Origin: DATJLY01 sp963729295 | Lineage (GTDB): Bacteria > Pseudomonadota > Alphaproteobacteria > ATCC43930 > CGMCC-115725 | Assembly (NCBI GenBank): GCA_963729295.1 | Contig: CAVSNJ010000026.1 | Span: forward strand, 1-64,000 | Reading direction: 5' to 3' | Length of the DNA: 64,000 nucleotides | Shown here: positions 16,804 through 25,658 of the stretch, piece by piece | Numbering within the stretch: the stretch's first letter is position 1 | Layout of the letters: each line of letters begins with the position of its first letter | Notes under the pieces: generated by a model | Database searches by the model: none | What the model was told of the DNA's origin: nothing | What the model saw: only the letters and a program-made list of their open reading frames with translations | Made by a program: the position numbers and the translations under genes

Positions 16804-18723
16804 ATGGATTTCGTCACCATTGCGCAGACGGTCTTTTCGAGCCTGGCCAATGGTGCACTCTACGCCTTCATCGGCCTCGGCTTCGGTCTCGTCAACCGCA
16901 GCGCCGGGATCATAAACTTCGCCCAGGGCGATCTTGCGATGCTGGGGGCGATCCTGACGGGGGTGCTGGCGCGCGCCGGCGTCCCCGTCATGCTCGCGGC
17001 CCTCATCGCGACGTTTGCCTGTGCCGCGATCGGCGGCGCGTTCTATCAGCTCGCGCTGCGTCCGGCGCGGCGCGCGACCATCGCGCAATCGGTGCTCATC
17101 ACCATCGGCTTCGCGATCCTGATCCGCGGCGCGGTGACGACGATCTGGAGCGCCGAGCCGATCCCGGTGCCGCCCTTCACCGGCGGCACGCCGCTCAACG
17201 TCATGGGCGTGAGCGTGCTGCCGCAGGAATTGTGGCTCATCGCCACCTTGGCGCTCGTCGCCATCGCCACATCGGGCTTCTTTCAGCGCACGGTCATGGG
17301 GCTGGCGCTGCGCGCCGCCGCGTCGAACCCGCTGGGCGCCGCGTTCGTCGGCATCGATCACCGCCGCATGGGTTTTTACGCCTTCGTCGCGGCCGGGCTC
17401 CTGGGCGGATTGGGCGGCGCGGTCTGGGCGCCGATCTCCCTGGCCCAAGTCGATATCGGCCTGGGATTGGGCCTGAAGGGATTCACCGCCGCGGCATTGG
17501 GCGGCTTCTCGACCGCCTATGGGCCAATCGTCGGCGGCCTCCTTCTCGGCCTCGCCGAAGGGTTCGGCAACGGCTTCATCTCGTCGGCCTATCAGGACGC
17601 GATCACGTTCAGCCTCTTGCTGCTCGTGCTGATCCTGCGGCCGCAAGGGCTGCTCGGCGTGAGAGCCGCGGGCGCGGGCGACGACAAGCGCGAGGAGGTG
17701 CTGTCGACGACCGTGTCGGCGACGCGCTTCACACGGGCCGACCTCATCCGCCTCGTCGTCGGCGTCGCCATCCTCGTGGCGCTCGGCCAGGTGCTGACCG
17801 GCGTCTGGCTCACCACCGCCATCTTCGCCGAGATCACCGCGATCGTGGTCATGGGCCTCGTGCTGCTGACGGGCTATTGCGGGCAGCTCTCGCTCGGCCA
17901 GGGCGCCTTCATGATGATCGGGGCCTATTCGAGCGGCTTTCTCACGGTGAAGGAGGGCTGGCCGGCGCTGCCGGCGATGGCGCTCGGCATCGTGCTCGCG
18001 GTGCTGACGGCGCTGGCCTTGGGCCGCATGATCTTCCGGCTGCGCGGCTATTACCTGTCGATGGCGAGCCTCGGCCTCCTGATGATCGCGCTCACCTTCG
18101 CGCGCGAGCTGAACGGCATAACGGGCGGCCCGAACGGGCTCCCCGGCATTCCGCCGCTCAGCATCGGCGGCATGAGCTTCTTCGAAGATCAGCAGTTCTA
18201 CTACGTCGCGCTTGCCGTCTCGGTCGTGGTGCTGGTGCTCGGATTGAGCCTCACCCGCTCGCGCTTCGGGCGCGCGCTTCTGGCGATCCGCTCGAGCGAG
18301 TCCGCGGCGCGCTCGTGCGCGGTCGATGTCGCCTCGCTCAAGACCCGAAGCTTCGCCTTCAGCGCCGCCGCGGCGAGCGCCGCCGGCAGCCTCTATGTGC
18401 ATTATCTCGGCATCGCCAATCCGGGCCCCTTCGGCCTCGACGCCACCATCGCGCAGCTCACCGCCCTGACGCTCGGCGGCCTCCTGTCGCTCTGGGGCGC
18501 CTATGTCGGCTCGGCCATCGTCGTGGCGCTGCCGGTCGTCATCGGCTGGGTCGGCGGCTCGTCGGCGACGCAAGTGGTGGCGGGGCTGCAATACCTGATC
18601 TTCGGCCTCTTGCTCATCTGCGTCGTCCTGGTGCAGTCGAACGAGCACGGCAGCCAGCTCCTGGCGCGGCTCAAATCGCTGGGCCGCGCGCCGCGCGCCG
18701 CGCCCGAGCTGCGGCCGTCATGA
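16804..18723 (+). CDS. HAAT ABC importer permease, LivH-LivM fusion
   Basis: A single 639-residue membrane protein containing both permease halves of a branched-chain-amino-acid-type importer. Residues about 1-295 are LivH-like (NGALYAFIGLGFGLVNRSAGIINFAQGDL). A charged linker lies at about 296-312. Residues about 313-630 are LivM-like (VVMGLVLLTGYCGQLSLGQGAFMMIGAY, NGLPGIP, FGRALLAIRSSESAAR). The two domains are separate genes in the other importer of this window. The stop overlaps the ATPase start as ATGA. Its neighbours are the binding protein upstream and two ATPases downstream. Confidence 0.92.
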   Translation: MDFVTIAQTVFSSLANGALYAFIGLGFGLVNRSAGIINFAQGDLAMLGAILTGVLARAGVPVMLAALIATFACAAIGGAFYQLALRPARRATIAQSVLITIGFAILIRGAVTTIWSAEPIPVPPFTGGTPLNVMGVSVLPQELWLIATLALVAIATSGFFQRTVMGLALRAAASNPLGAAFVGIDHRRMGFYAFVAAGLLGGLGGAVWAPISLAQVDIGLGLGLKGFTAAALGGFSTAYGPIVGGLLLGLAEGFGNGFISSAYQDAITFSLLLLVLILRPQGLLGVRAAGAGDDKREEVLSTTVSATRFTRADLIRLVVGVAILVALGQVLTGVWLTTAIFAEITAIVVMGLVLLTGYCGQLSLGQGAFMMIGAYSSGFLTVKEGWPALPAMALGIVLAVLTALALGRMIFRLRGYYLSMASLGLLMIALTFARELNGITGGPNGLPGIPPLSIGGMSFFEDQQFYYVALAVSVVVLVLGLSLTRSRFGRALLAIRSSESAARSCAVDVASLKTRSFAFSAAAASAAGSLYVHYLGIANPGPFGLDATIAQLTALTLGGLLSLWGAYVGSAIVVALPVVIGWVGGSSATQVVAGLQYLIFGLLLICVVLVQSNEHGSQLLARLKSLGRAPRAAPELRPS

Positions 18724-19484
18724 CGGCGGCGCTCCTCGACGTGGCGGGACTCTCGGTGCGGTTCGGCGGCTTGCGCGCGGTCGATGACGTTTCCTTCGCG
18801 CTCGCCCGCACCGAGATCGTCGGCTTGATCGGCCCCAACGGCGCCGGCAAGACGACGATCTTCAACACGCTCTGCGGCGTGCTGCACGCGAGCTCCGGGC
18901 GCATCACCTTCGCCGAGCGCGACATCACCGGTCTTGCGCCCGAGCGCGTCGCATCGCTCGGCATCGCCCGCACGTTCCAGAACGTGCGGCTCTTCGGCGA
19001 GCTGAGCCTGCGCGAGAACGTGATGATGGGGGCCTATCGCGCCGGCTCCTGCGGCCTCTTCGCATCGATGCTGCGCCTGCCGCATCATCGCCGGCTCGAG
19101 GACGAGGCGGCGGCGCGCGCCGAGGCGTGGCTCGAACGGCTCGGCCTCGCGGCCTATGCCGATCAGCCCTCGACCGCGCTCCCCTTCGGCCTGCAGCGCG
19201 TCGCGGAAATCGCCCGCGCCATGGCGGGCGAGCCGACGCTCGTGCTGCTCGACGAGCCGGCGGCGGGATTGAACGAGGTCGAGAAGCGGCAGCTCGCCCA
19301 TATCCTGCGCGACATCGTGCGCGAGACCGCGTGCTCGGTGCTTCTGGTCGAACACAACATGCCGCTCGTCATGGGCCTCGTCGATCGCGTCGTGGTGCTC
19401 GATTTCGGGCGCAAGATCGCCGACGGCCTGCCCGATGCGGTGGTGCGCGACCGCGCGGTGGTGGAGGCCTATCTTGGCGCTTGA
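18720..19484 (+). CDS. livG: HAAT ABC importer ATPase, LivG-like
   Basis: Cytosolic ATPase that powers the LivHM-type permease. Walker A is GPNGAGKTT and Walker B is LVLLDEPAAGL. The ABC signature is divergent (LPFGLQRVAEIARA rather than LSGGQ), and the LivG-type H-loop is LLVEHNM. The family insert SLGIARTFQNVRLF is present. 254 aa. The start is fixed by the ATGA overlap with the permease gene. Confidence 0.92.
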   Translation: MTAALLDVAGLSVRFGGLRAVDDVSFALARTEIVGLIGPNGAGKTTIFNTLCGVLHASSGRITFAERDITGLAPERVASLGIARTFQNVRLFGELSLRENVMMGAYRAGSCGLFASMLRLPHHRRLEDEAAARAEAWLERLGLAAYADQPSTALPFGLQRVAEIARAMAGEPTLVLLDEPAAGLNEVEKRQLAHILRDIVRETACSVLLVEHNMPLVMGLVDRVVVLDFGRKIADGLPDAVVRDRAVVEAYLGA

Positions 19485-19488
19485 GGCG

Positions 19489-20217
19489 ATGCTCGAGGTG
19501 GCCGGCCTCCACGTCGCCTATGGCAGCATCGAGGCGCTGAAGGGCGTCGATCTCGACGTGCGCGCCGGCGAGTTCGTCGCCATCCTCGGCCCCAACGGCG
19601 CCGGCAAGAGCACCCTCATCAAGGCGGTGATGGGCGTCCACGCGCCCGTGAGCGGCACGATCCGCTTTCGCGGCCTCGATCTGGCCGGCGTCACGCCCGC
19701 CGAGCGCATCCGCCTCGGCATCGGCATCATCCCCGAGGGACGCCAGCTCTTTCCCGACATGACCGTGCGCGAGAACCTGATCCTCGGCGCCTATGCGCAA
19801 CTGGGCGTGCGCGTGCCCGCGGGCCAATCGGCGGACCTCGATCGCGTCTTCGCCATGTTCCCGCGCCTGGCCGAGCGCCAGCGTCAGCTCGCCGGCACAT
19901 TCTCGGGCGGCGAGGCGCAGATGCTGGCGATCGGCCGCGCGCTCATGACGCGCCCGCGCCTGCTCCTCGCCGACGAACCCTCGCTCGGCCTCGCCCCCGG
20001 CCTCGTGCGCGACGTGCTCGCCACGCTCGGCAAGCTGCGGCGCGAGCACGGCGTCACCGTGGCCTTGGCCGACCAGAACGCGGCCGCCGCGCTGCGCATG
20101 GCCGATCGCGGCTACGTGCTCGACAGCGGCCGCGTGGTCGCGGGCGGCGACGCCGCGGCGCTGCAAGGCGACGAGCGGCTCAGAGCCGCCTATCTCGGCA
20201 CCGGCGTCGAGGCTTGA
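19489..20217 (+). CDS. livF: HAAT ABC importer ATPase, LivF-like
   Basis: Second ATPase of the importer. Walker A GPNGAGKST, signature FSGGEAQM, Walker B LLLADEPSLGL, and the LivF hallmark IIPEGRQLFPDMTVRENL. 242 aa from ATG 19489. A TTG five codons upstream (19474) would overlap livG and cannot be excluded. It ends the operon; a GST gene follows 77 bases later on the same strand. Confidence 0.92.
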   Translation: MLEVAGLHVAYGSIEALKGVDLDVRAGEFVAILGPNGAGKSTLIKAVMGVHAPVSGTIRFRGLDLAGVTPAERIRLGIGIIPEGRQLFPDMTVRENLILGAYAQLGVRVPAGQSADLDRVFAMFPRLAERQRQLAGTFSGGEAQMLAIGRALMTRPRLLLADEPSLGLAPGLVRDVLATLGKLRREHGVTVALADQNAAAALRMADRGYVLDSGRVVAGGDAAALQGDERLRAAYLGTGVEA

Positions 20218-20294
20218 GCGCGAGGGACTGACCCGGTACAACCGGAGGCCTCTGCGCTCGAGGTGGCGCAATCCGCATCGGAGGGAGCCCCAAA

Positions 20295-20939
20295 ATGAAC
20301 CTCGTCCTTTATTACGCGCCGGTCGCCTGCTCGCTCGTCCCGTATGTGACACTGACCGAAGCGGGCGCGCAGTTCGAGGTGCGCCCCGTCAACATGGGCA
20401 AGCGGCAGCAGATGTCGACGGAATATCTCAAGGTCAATCCCAAGCACAAGGTGCCGGCCCTCGCGATCGACGGCGAACCGCTCACCGAGAATGTCGCGAT
20501 CCAGCAATGGATTCACCGCAACTACCCGGCGGCGAAGCTGCTCCCGGCCGACCCGATGAAGGAGCTGAAGGCGATTTCGCTGATGGCGTGGTGCGCTTCC
20601 GGCATCCACCCCTATCTCGGCATCATCAATACGCCCACTCGCGTGTGCGACGTCGCGGGTTCCGAGGAATCCGTCAAGCGGCTCTCGGCGGGTCTCGTCG
20701 CCGAAGCGTTCAAGGTCGCCGACGATCTCCTCGCAGGCCGCGATTGGTTCTTCGACCATTTCACCGCCGCCGACGCGCATTTCTTCTGGTGCTTCCGCCG
20801 CGGGACGCAGCTCAAGCTCGATCTTGCGCCCTTCAAGAACTGCCAGGCGCATTTCGAGCGCATGCAGAAGCGTCCGAGCGTGCAAAAGGTCTTCGCCTTC
20901 GAGAAGGAAACGCAGGAGACTTTCGCCAAGGCGGCGTAA
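20295..20939 (+). CDS. Glutathione S-transferase family protein
   Basis: Cytosolic GST of the bacterial beta/theta-like type (214 aa). The N-terminal thioredoxin-like domain is MNLVLYYAPVACSLVPYVTLTEAG with a Cys in the active-site turn (ACS), and KVPALAIDGEPLTENVAIQQWI carries the cis-Pro and the glutathione-binding Glu. The all-alpha C-terminal domain contains FDHFTAADAHFFW. It could detoxify or isomerise pathway intermediates. It stands downstream of the first HAAT importer and faces the second across a hairpin. Confidence 0.87.
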   Translation: MNLVLYYAPVACSLVPYVTLTEAGAQFEVRPVNMGKRQQMSTEYLKVNPKHKVPALAIDGEPLTENVAIQQWIHRNYPAAKLLPADPMKELKAISLMAWCASGIHPYLGIINTPTRVCDVAGSEESVKRLSAGLVAEAFKVADDLLAGRDWFFDHFTAADAHFFWCFRRGTQLKLDLAPFKNCQAHFERMQKRPSVQKVFAFEKETQETFAKAA

Positions 20940-20952
20940 GAAGCGCCTGATG

Positions 20953-20974
20953 CCCTCTCCCCAAGGGGAGAGGG
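20953..20974. terminator. Bidirectional hairpin between convergent operons
   Basis: Perfect 10-bp stem CCCTCTCCCC / GGGGAGAGGG with an AA loop, between the GST stop and the convergent livF stop. Short T-rich flanks are weak. The stem and the following GTTCCCGCTTCC resemble the element at 10237-10291, so it may be a repeat serving as terminator. A degenerate GGATGAGC precedes the livF stop TAG at 21002. Confidence 0.6.
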
Positions 20975-21001
20975 TTCCCGCTTCCATCTTGGCGGATGAG
21001 C

Positions 21002-21703
21002 CTAGACGCCGAGATATTTCGACATGGTGGCGTGATCGTCGGCGAGCTCGGCCGGGCGGCAGTGATGCACGATCTGGCCGCGGCTGACGATGTAGATGCG
21101 GTCGGCGTGATGCAGCACGAAAGCGAGCTGCTGTTCGACCAGCAGGATCGAGGATCCCGCCGCCTTGAGCGTCGCGACGAGCCGGCCGAGCTCGCGCACC
21201 ATGAGCGGCGCCAAGCCTTCGGTCGGCTCGTCCATCAGCAGGAGATCGGGATTGCCGACGAGCGCGCGGCCCGCCGCCAGCATCTGCTGCTCGCCGCCCG
21301 AAAGCTTGTTCGCGGTCTGGCCGAGCCGCGCGCCAAGCTGCGGAAAGAGCGCGATCATGCGCTCGAAGGTCCACTCGCCGGTGCCGTGCGGCCGCGCCGT
21401 CACCTCGAGGTGCTCCTTCACCGAGAGCGAGGGAAAGATGCGCCGCCCTTGCGGCACGAGGCCGACGCCCATGCGCGCGATCTTATGCGGCGGCACGTGC
21501 GTGATGTCGGTCTCCTTGAAGAGGATGCGGCCCTTGCGCGCTGGCGTCAGCCCCATGATCGAGCGCACGAGCGTCGTCTTGCCGACGCCGTTCCGGCCGA
21601 TCACGGCGACGACCTCGCCGCGCTCGACCGCGAGCGACAGGCCCTGCAGGATGTGGCTCGCGCCGTAATAGGTGTGGATGTCGTCGACCTGGAGCATGGT
21701 CAT
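21002..21703 (-). CDS. livF: HAAT ABC importer ATPase, LivF-like (second system)
   Basis: 233-residue ATPase: Walker A GRNGVGKTT, signature LSGGEQQM, Walker B LLLMDEPTEGL, H-loop LLVEQQL and the LivF motif LVPQGRRIFPSLSV. It is the last gene of the second importer operon (livH-livM-livG-livF). The ATG at 21703 overlaps the livG stop by ATGA, which decides the start within a longer open frame. Confidence 0.92.
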   Translation of the reverse strand: MTMLQVDDIHTYYGASHILQGLSLAVERGEVVAVIGRNGVGKTTLVRSIMGLTPARKGRILFKETDITHVPPHKIARMGVGLVPQGRRIFPSLSVKEHLEVTARPHGTGEWTFERMIALFPQLGARLGQTANKLSGGEQQMLAAGRALVGNPDLLLMDEPTEGLAPLMVRELGRLVATLKAAGSSILLVEQQLAFVLHHADRIYIVSRGQIVHHCRPAELADDHATMSKYLGV

Positions 21704-22440
21704 TCCGCTCCGAGGTAGATGTCGGTGACTTGCTTGTTGGCGCGGATCGCCGCCTCGTCGCCTTCGGCGATGACGCGGCCCTGGTGCATGACGGCGATGC
21801 GGTCGGCGAGCTCGAACGCCACGTCCATGTCGTGCTCGATCATCACGAGGGTCATGTCGCGCGGCAATTGCTGCACCATCGCGACGACGCGGGCCGTCTC
21901 GGCCGGCGACAATCCCGCGGTCGGCTCGTCGAGGAGCAGCAGCTTCGGCGCGCCGGCGAGCGCCAGCACCAGCTCGAGCTGGCGCTGCTCGCCATAGGAG
22001 AGATTGCGCACCACGCGCGGCGCCGTTCCGGCGAGGCCCCATTGGTCGAGGAGACGATGCGCCTCCTCCCTCTTGCGGCGATGGCGCGACATCGTCTCGA
22101 GCAGCTGGAGGCTGTTCCCGGCAGCGCCCCCCAAGGCCAGGAGCACGCTGTCGAGCACGGTGAGGCGCGGGAACAGGTTGGTGATCTGGAACGTGCGCGC
22201 GAGGCCCAATCGCGCGCGCCGGTCGGGCCGAAGCCGCGTGATGTCGTGGCCGAAGAGCGCGATCCGCCCCGCCGTCGGCATGACGTTGCCGGAGATCGTG
22301 TGGAAGAGCGTGGTCTTGCCGGCGCCGTTGGGCCCGAGCAGCACGCGCCGCTCGCCCTCGCTCACCTCGAGCGAAATGCCTGCGAGCGCGGTGACGCCGC
22401 CAAAGCTCTTCGACACGTTCTCGACCGCGAGCGCGCTCAT
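21700..22440 (-). CDS. livG: HAAT ABC importer ATPase, LivG-like (second system)
   Basis: 246-residue ATPase with Walker A GPNGAGKTT, signature LSYGEQRQLE, Walker B LLLLDEPTAGLS, H-loop VMIEHDM and the LivG insert LGLARTFQITNLFP. The start is set by the ATGA overlap with livM. It forms an asymmetric pair with the LivF-like ATPase downstream. Confidence 0.92.
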   Translation of the reverse strand: MSALAVENVSKSFGGVTALAGISLEVSEGERRVLLGPNGAGKTTLFHTISGNVMPTAGRIALFGHDITRLRPDRRARLGLARTFQITNLFPRLTVLDSVLLALGGAAGNSLQLLETMSRHRRKREEAHRLLDQWGLAGTAPRVVRNLSYGEQRQLELVLALAGAPKLLLLDEPTAGLSPAETARVVAMVQQLPRDMTLVMIEHDMDVAFELADRIAVMHQGRVIAEGDEAAIRANKQVTDIYLGAE

Positions 22441-23378
22441 GGCTCGGCCCGGCGCTGGCGGAAATCGTTGACGAGGCCGATCAACCCGCGCGGCGCGAAC
22501 AGCGTCACCAGCACGTAGATGACGCCCAGCACCAGCACCCAATGCTCGGTCATCGAGCTCACGAAATCCTCGAGGAAGACGATGATGCCGGCGCCGAGCG
22601 CCGGGCCGAGGAGCGTGCCGGCGCCGCCCAGGATCACCATGATGAGCGCTTCGGCCGATTGGATCACGTAGAGATATTCGGGGCCGACGAAGCGGTTGAA
22701 ATAGGCGTAGAGCGCGCCCGCGAGCCCGGCGAAGGCGGCCGCCAGCACGAACGCCGCGAACTGATAGCGCCACACGTCGTAGCCCAAGGCCTGCATGCGC
22801 GATTCGCTTTCGCGGATGCCGCGCAGCGCCCGGCCGAAGGGCGAGCGCACGATGGCGACGAGCGCCAAGGTCGCGAGCGCCGTCAGCCCGAGCGCGAAGT
22901 AGTAGAACGAATTCGTGCTCTCGAGCGACCAGCCGAAATTGGGCCGCGGCACGCCGGGCATGCCGTCATCGCCGTTCGTCAGCGAGCGCCAGCCGAATGC
23001 GACGCTCCACACGACTTGCGAGAGCGCAAACGTAATCATCAGGAAATAACTGCCGCGCGCGCGCAGCGCCAACGGCGCGAAGAGCGCGCCCGCCGCGGTC
23101 GCGGCCACGAGCGCCGCCGGAAACGCCACCGCGCTGCTGAAGCCCCAATGCAGGATGAGAAGCGACACCGCATAAGCGCCGACGCCGAAATAGGCCGCGT
23201 GGCCGAGCGAGGCGAGACCGGCATAGCCGAGCAGAAGGTCGAGGCTCATGGCGAAGAGCGCGAAGATCAGCATCCGCGTCGCGAGCCCGACATAATAGGG
23301 CCGCACGAATTCGGGCAGCGCAACGAAGAGCGCCAGGACGAGAACGATAGCGGCAAGCCGCGCGGCGCGTCCCGTCAT
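22437..23378 (-). CDS. livM: HAAT ABC importer permease, LivM-like
   Basis: Inner-membrane permease (313 aa, about eight to ten helices) with the LivM hallmarks MSLDLLLGYAGLASLGHAAYFGVGAY, NFGW..FYYFALGL and FGRALRGIRESESRMQALGY. The ATG overlaps the livH stop. Here the permease halves are separate genes, unlike the fused permease at 16804. Confidence 0.92.
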   Translation of the reverse strand: MTGRAARLAAIVLVLALFVALPEFVRPYYVGLATRMLIFALFAMSLDLLLGYAGLASLGHAAYFGVGAYAVSLLILHWGFSSAVAFPAALVAATAAGALFAPLALRARGSYFLMITFALSQVVWSVAFGWRSLTNGDDGMPGVPRPNFGWSLESTNSFYYFALGLTALATLALVAIVRSPFGRALRGIRESESRMQALGYDVWRYQFAAFVLAAAFAGLAGALYAYFNRFVGPEYLYVIQSAEALIMVILGGAGTLLGPALGAGIIVFLEDFVSSMTEHWVLVLGVIYVLVTLFAPRGLIGLVNDFRQRRAEP

Positions 23379-24226
23379 CGCCGGCCGAAGAGCCCTGTGG
23401 GCCGCGCGACGAGAATGACCGCCATCGGCACGAACACGGTGAAGAGCGCGAATTGCGGGAAGAACGCCTTGCCGAGATCGTCGAGGATGCCGACGAGCAG
23501 CGCGCCGGCGAGCGCGCCCCGGAGGCTGCCGAGCCCGCCGACGATGATGACGACGAAGGCGAGGATGAGCGCGTCGAAGTCGCCGCCGGGATAAAGCGTG
23601 AGCTCGGGCGCGGCCAGCACGCCGCCCACCGCCGCAAGCGCCGCACCCGCCGCGAAGACGAGCGTGAACAGGAGCGAGACGTTGATGCCAAGCGCGTCCG
23701 CGATCTCGGCATCGTCGACGCCCGCGCGCAGCATGGTGCCGAGCCGCGTATGCTCCTGAAACCACCACAAGGCGAGCGCGATGGCGAGCCCCACCGCGAT
23801 CAGGAACAGCCGGTAGACCGGATAGGCGTAAATGCCGAGCGACACAGAGCTCTCGAAGATATGCGGCTTGTCCAGCATCAGCGGATCGCCGCCCCAGATC
23901 CAGAGCGACAGGTCGGAGAAGATGAACAGGAAGCCGAACGTGAGCAAAGTCTGCGGCAGCTCGTCGAGATGGAAGCGGCGCAGGAAGAAGCGCTCGATCG
24001 CGGCACCGATGAGCGCGATCGCAACGGCGGCGGCGATGAGCGCCAGAACGAAGCTTCCCGTGCGCTGCATGACGCTGAGGCCGATATAGCCGCCGAAGAG
24101 ATAGAACGAGCCGTGCGTCAGGTTCAGGATCTTCATCAGCCCAAAGATGAGCGACAGCCCGGCGGCGATCAGGAACAGCAGCATGCCATAGGCAACGCCA
24201 TTCAAGCCATGAATGACCCAGATCAT
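23375..24226 (-). CDS. livH: HAAT ABC importer permease, LivH-like
   Basis: 283-residue inner-membrane permease with the LivH opening GVAYGMLLFLIAAGLSLIFG, LTHGSFYLFGGY, and RAGVDDAEIADALGIN in the conserved cytoplasmic loop. It follows the binding-protein gene (24255-25595) by 28 bases on the same strand, so binding proteins and transporter are one unit. Confidence 0.92.
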   Translation of the reverse strand: MIWVIHGLNGVAYGMLLFLIAAGLSLIFGLMKILNLTHGSFYLFGGYIGLSVMQRTGSFVLALIAAAVAIALIGAAIERFFLRRFHLDELPQTLLTFGFLFIFSDLSLWIWGGDPLMLDKPHIFESSVSLGIYAYPVYRLFLIAVGLAIALALWWFQEHTRLGTMLRAGVDDAEIADALGINVSLLFTLVFAAGAALAAVGGVLAAPELTLYPGGDFDALILAFVVIIVGGLGSLRGALAGALLVGILDDLGKAFFPQFALFTVFVPMAVILVARPTGLFGRR

Positions 24227-24254
24227 GGCGCGGCCTGAGGTGCGGAGCGTCGTT

Positions 24255-25595
24255 CTATTTCTTGGCGAGGAGCCAGGCGCAATCGGTCAGCTTGTCCTTC
24301 GAATCGTTGTAGGTGTGCGCGAAGGCGGAGAATTCCGCTTCGGTGTAGGGCCAGTACTGGCCGATGTCGTGGTATGTCGCGATCGGCACGTTGGCGAGCT
24401 CGCCGTCGACGCTGCGGACCTCGCGAATGAACATGGATTGGACCACCATGCCGTATTTGTCGAGCGAGATCTCGCCCTTGGGCGTATCGAACTTGGCCGT
24501 TTTGAGCGCGGTCATGAATTTCGTCTTGTCGGCAAGATCGCCGTGCACCGCGTTGATGGCGTCGACGATGGCGCGGGCGCCGGTATAGCCGCTCGGCCCC
24601 TCGTTGGTCGCGACGTTCCCGGTCCGCTTCTTGAATTCCGCGACGAAGCGCTCGTTCAGCGGCGTCTTGAGCTGCGGCGTGTAGATGAGGGCCGAATAGG
24701 TTCCGAGCGCGGCGTCGCCGAGCTGCGGCAGGTAGGATTCGTAAGTGAGCGTGCCGAACAGGTCGAGGACCGGAAGCTTGCCCTTCAGGCCGAACTCGGC
24801 ATATTGCCGCCCGAGCCGAAGCCCGGCTGCGCCCGGCGTGAACACGATCATGGCGTCCGTCGCGCGGTCCAAATTCGTGAGATAAGGTCCGTAGTCGGTG
24901 GTATCGAGCGGCGGATATTGCGCCTGGGTGACGGTGCCGCCGAGCTTGCAGAACATCTGCGCGAACGCGAAGGCGAGATCGACGCCGGCGACGTAATCGG
25001 AGCTCACGACCGTGACCTTGCGCCAGCCTTTGGTCTTGTAGGCCCAGTCGGCCGCGACCGCCGAGGGCGTGCGGCTGTTCTCGGTGACGCGGACGAGATA
25101 GGGATTGGCGAGCGGGCCGGGCATGGTCAGCTCGTCGGTCGCCGCATCCCCGGAAAGAACCAGTGGCACCTTGCTGGTCTTCGAGTAGTCGCTGACGGCG
25201 AGCGCCACGGCCGACGAGACGATCCCGGTGAGCACTTGGACGCCGTCGCGCTCGACGAGCTTCCTCGCCTTGGTCTCGGCGACGTCAGGCTTGCCCTGGG
25301 TATCCTCGACGACGAGCTCGAGCGGATGGCCGCCGGCTTTATTGCCGATCTGGTCGAAATAGATCTTGAGGCCGGCGAGCGTCTGCTCGCCGGGTGCGGC
25401 GAAATTGCCGGTGAGCGGCAGCAGCACGCCGATCTTGATGGGTTCGGCATCGGGCGCCGGGAGCGCCGGCGCGATGAACGTCAACGCGGCGAAAGAGGCG
25501 GCCGCGATCGTCAAAAGCAGGCGCCGTCGCGCCCGCCGCCCGCCGGTGGCGAGCGCCGCGCTCGCGTCGGACTCAGCATCGTTCCGTCTGGTCAT
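24255..25595 (-). CDS. HAAT-family substrate-binding protein (paralogue B)
   Basis: Periplasmic amino-acid/amide-type binding protein, 446 aa. An Arg-rich N-terminus (RRARRRLLLTIAAASF) precedes a hydrophobic signal segment. The mature domain begins IKIGVLLPLTGNFAAPGEQTL and ends ..KDKLTDCAWLLAKK. Strongly similar along its whole length to the next gene upstream (25659-26933), including ELVVEDTQGKPDVA, LSGDA, GPYLTNLDR and the C-terminal LTDC..LLAKK. The longer N-terminus could include untranslated sequence, but no better ATG lies between it and the signal segment. Confidence 0.9.
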   Translation of the reverse strand: MTRRNDAESDASAALATGGRRARRRLLLTIAAASFAALTFIAPALPAPDAEPIKIGVLLPLTGNFAAPGEQTLAGLKIYFDQIGNKAGGHPLELVVEDTQGKPDVAETKARKLVERDGVQVLTGIVSSAVALAVSDYSKTSKVPLVLSGDAATDELTMPGPLANPYLVRVTENSRTPSAVAADWAYKTKGWRKVTVVSSDYVAGVDLAFAFAQMFCKLGGTVTQAQYPPLDTTDYGPYLTNLDRATDAMIVFTPGAAGLRLGRQYAEFGLKGKLPVLDLFGTLTYESYLPQLGDAALGTYSALIYTPQLKTPLNERFVAEFKKRTGNVATNEGPSGYTGARAIVDAINAVHGDLADKTKFMTALKTAKFDTPKGEISLDKYGMVVQSMFIREVRSVDGELANVPIATYHDIGQYWPYTEAEFSAFAHTYNDSKDKLTDCAWLLAKK

Positions 25596-25658
25596 GGCGT
25601 GTCCTCCCCTCGATGTCGCCGCCGCCCGCCGCTCGTTCCGGCACGCGCCGGCGCAGCG

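Noticed and set aside
20953..20974. Hairpin as part of the TAG-N5-GATC family
   Set aside because: The stem matches the element at 10237, but the nearby livF stop is preceded by GGATGAGC, lacking GATC at the right place. It was kept as a terminator only.
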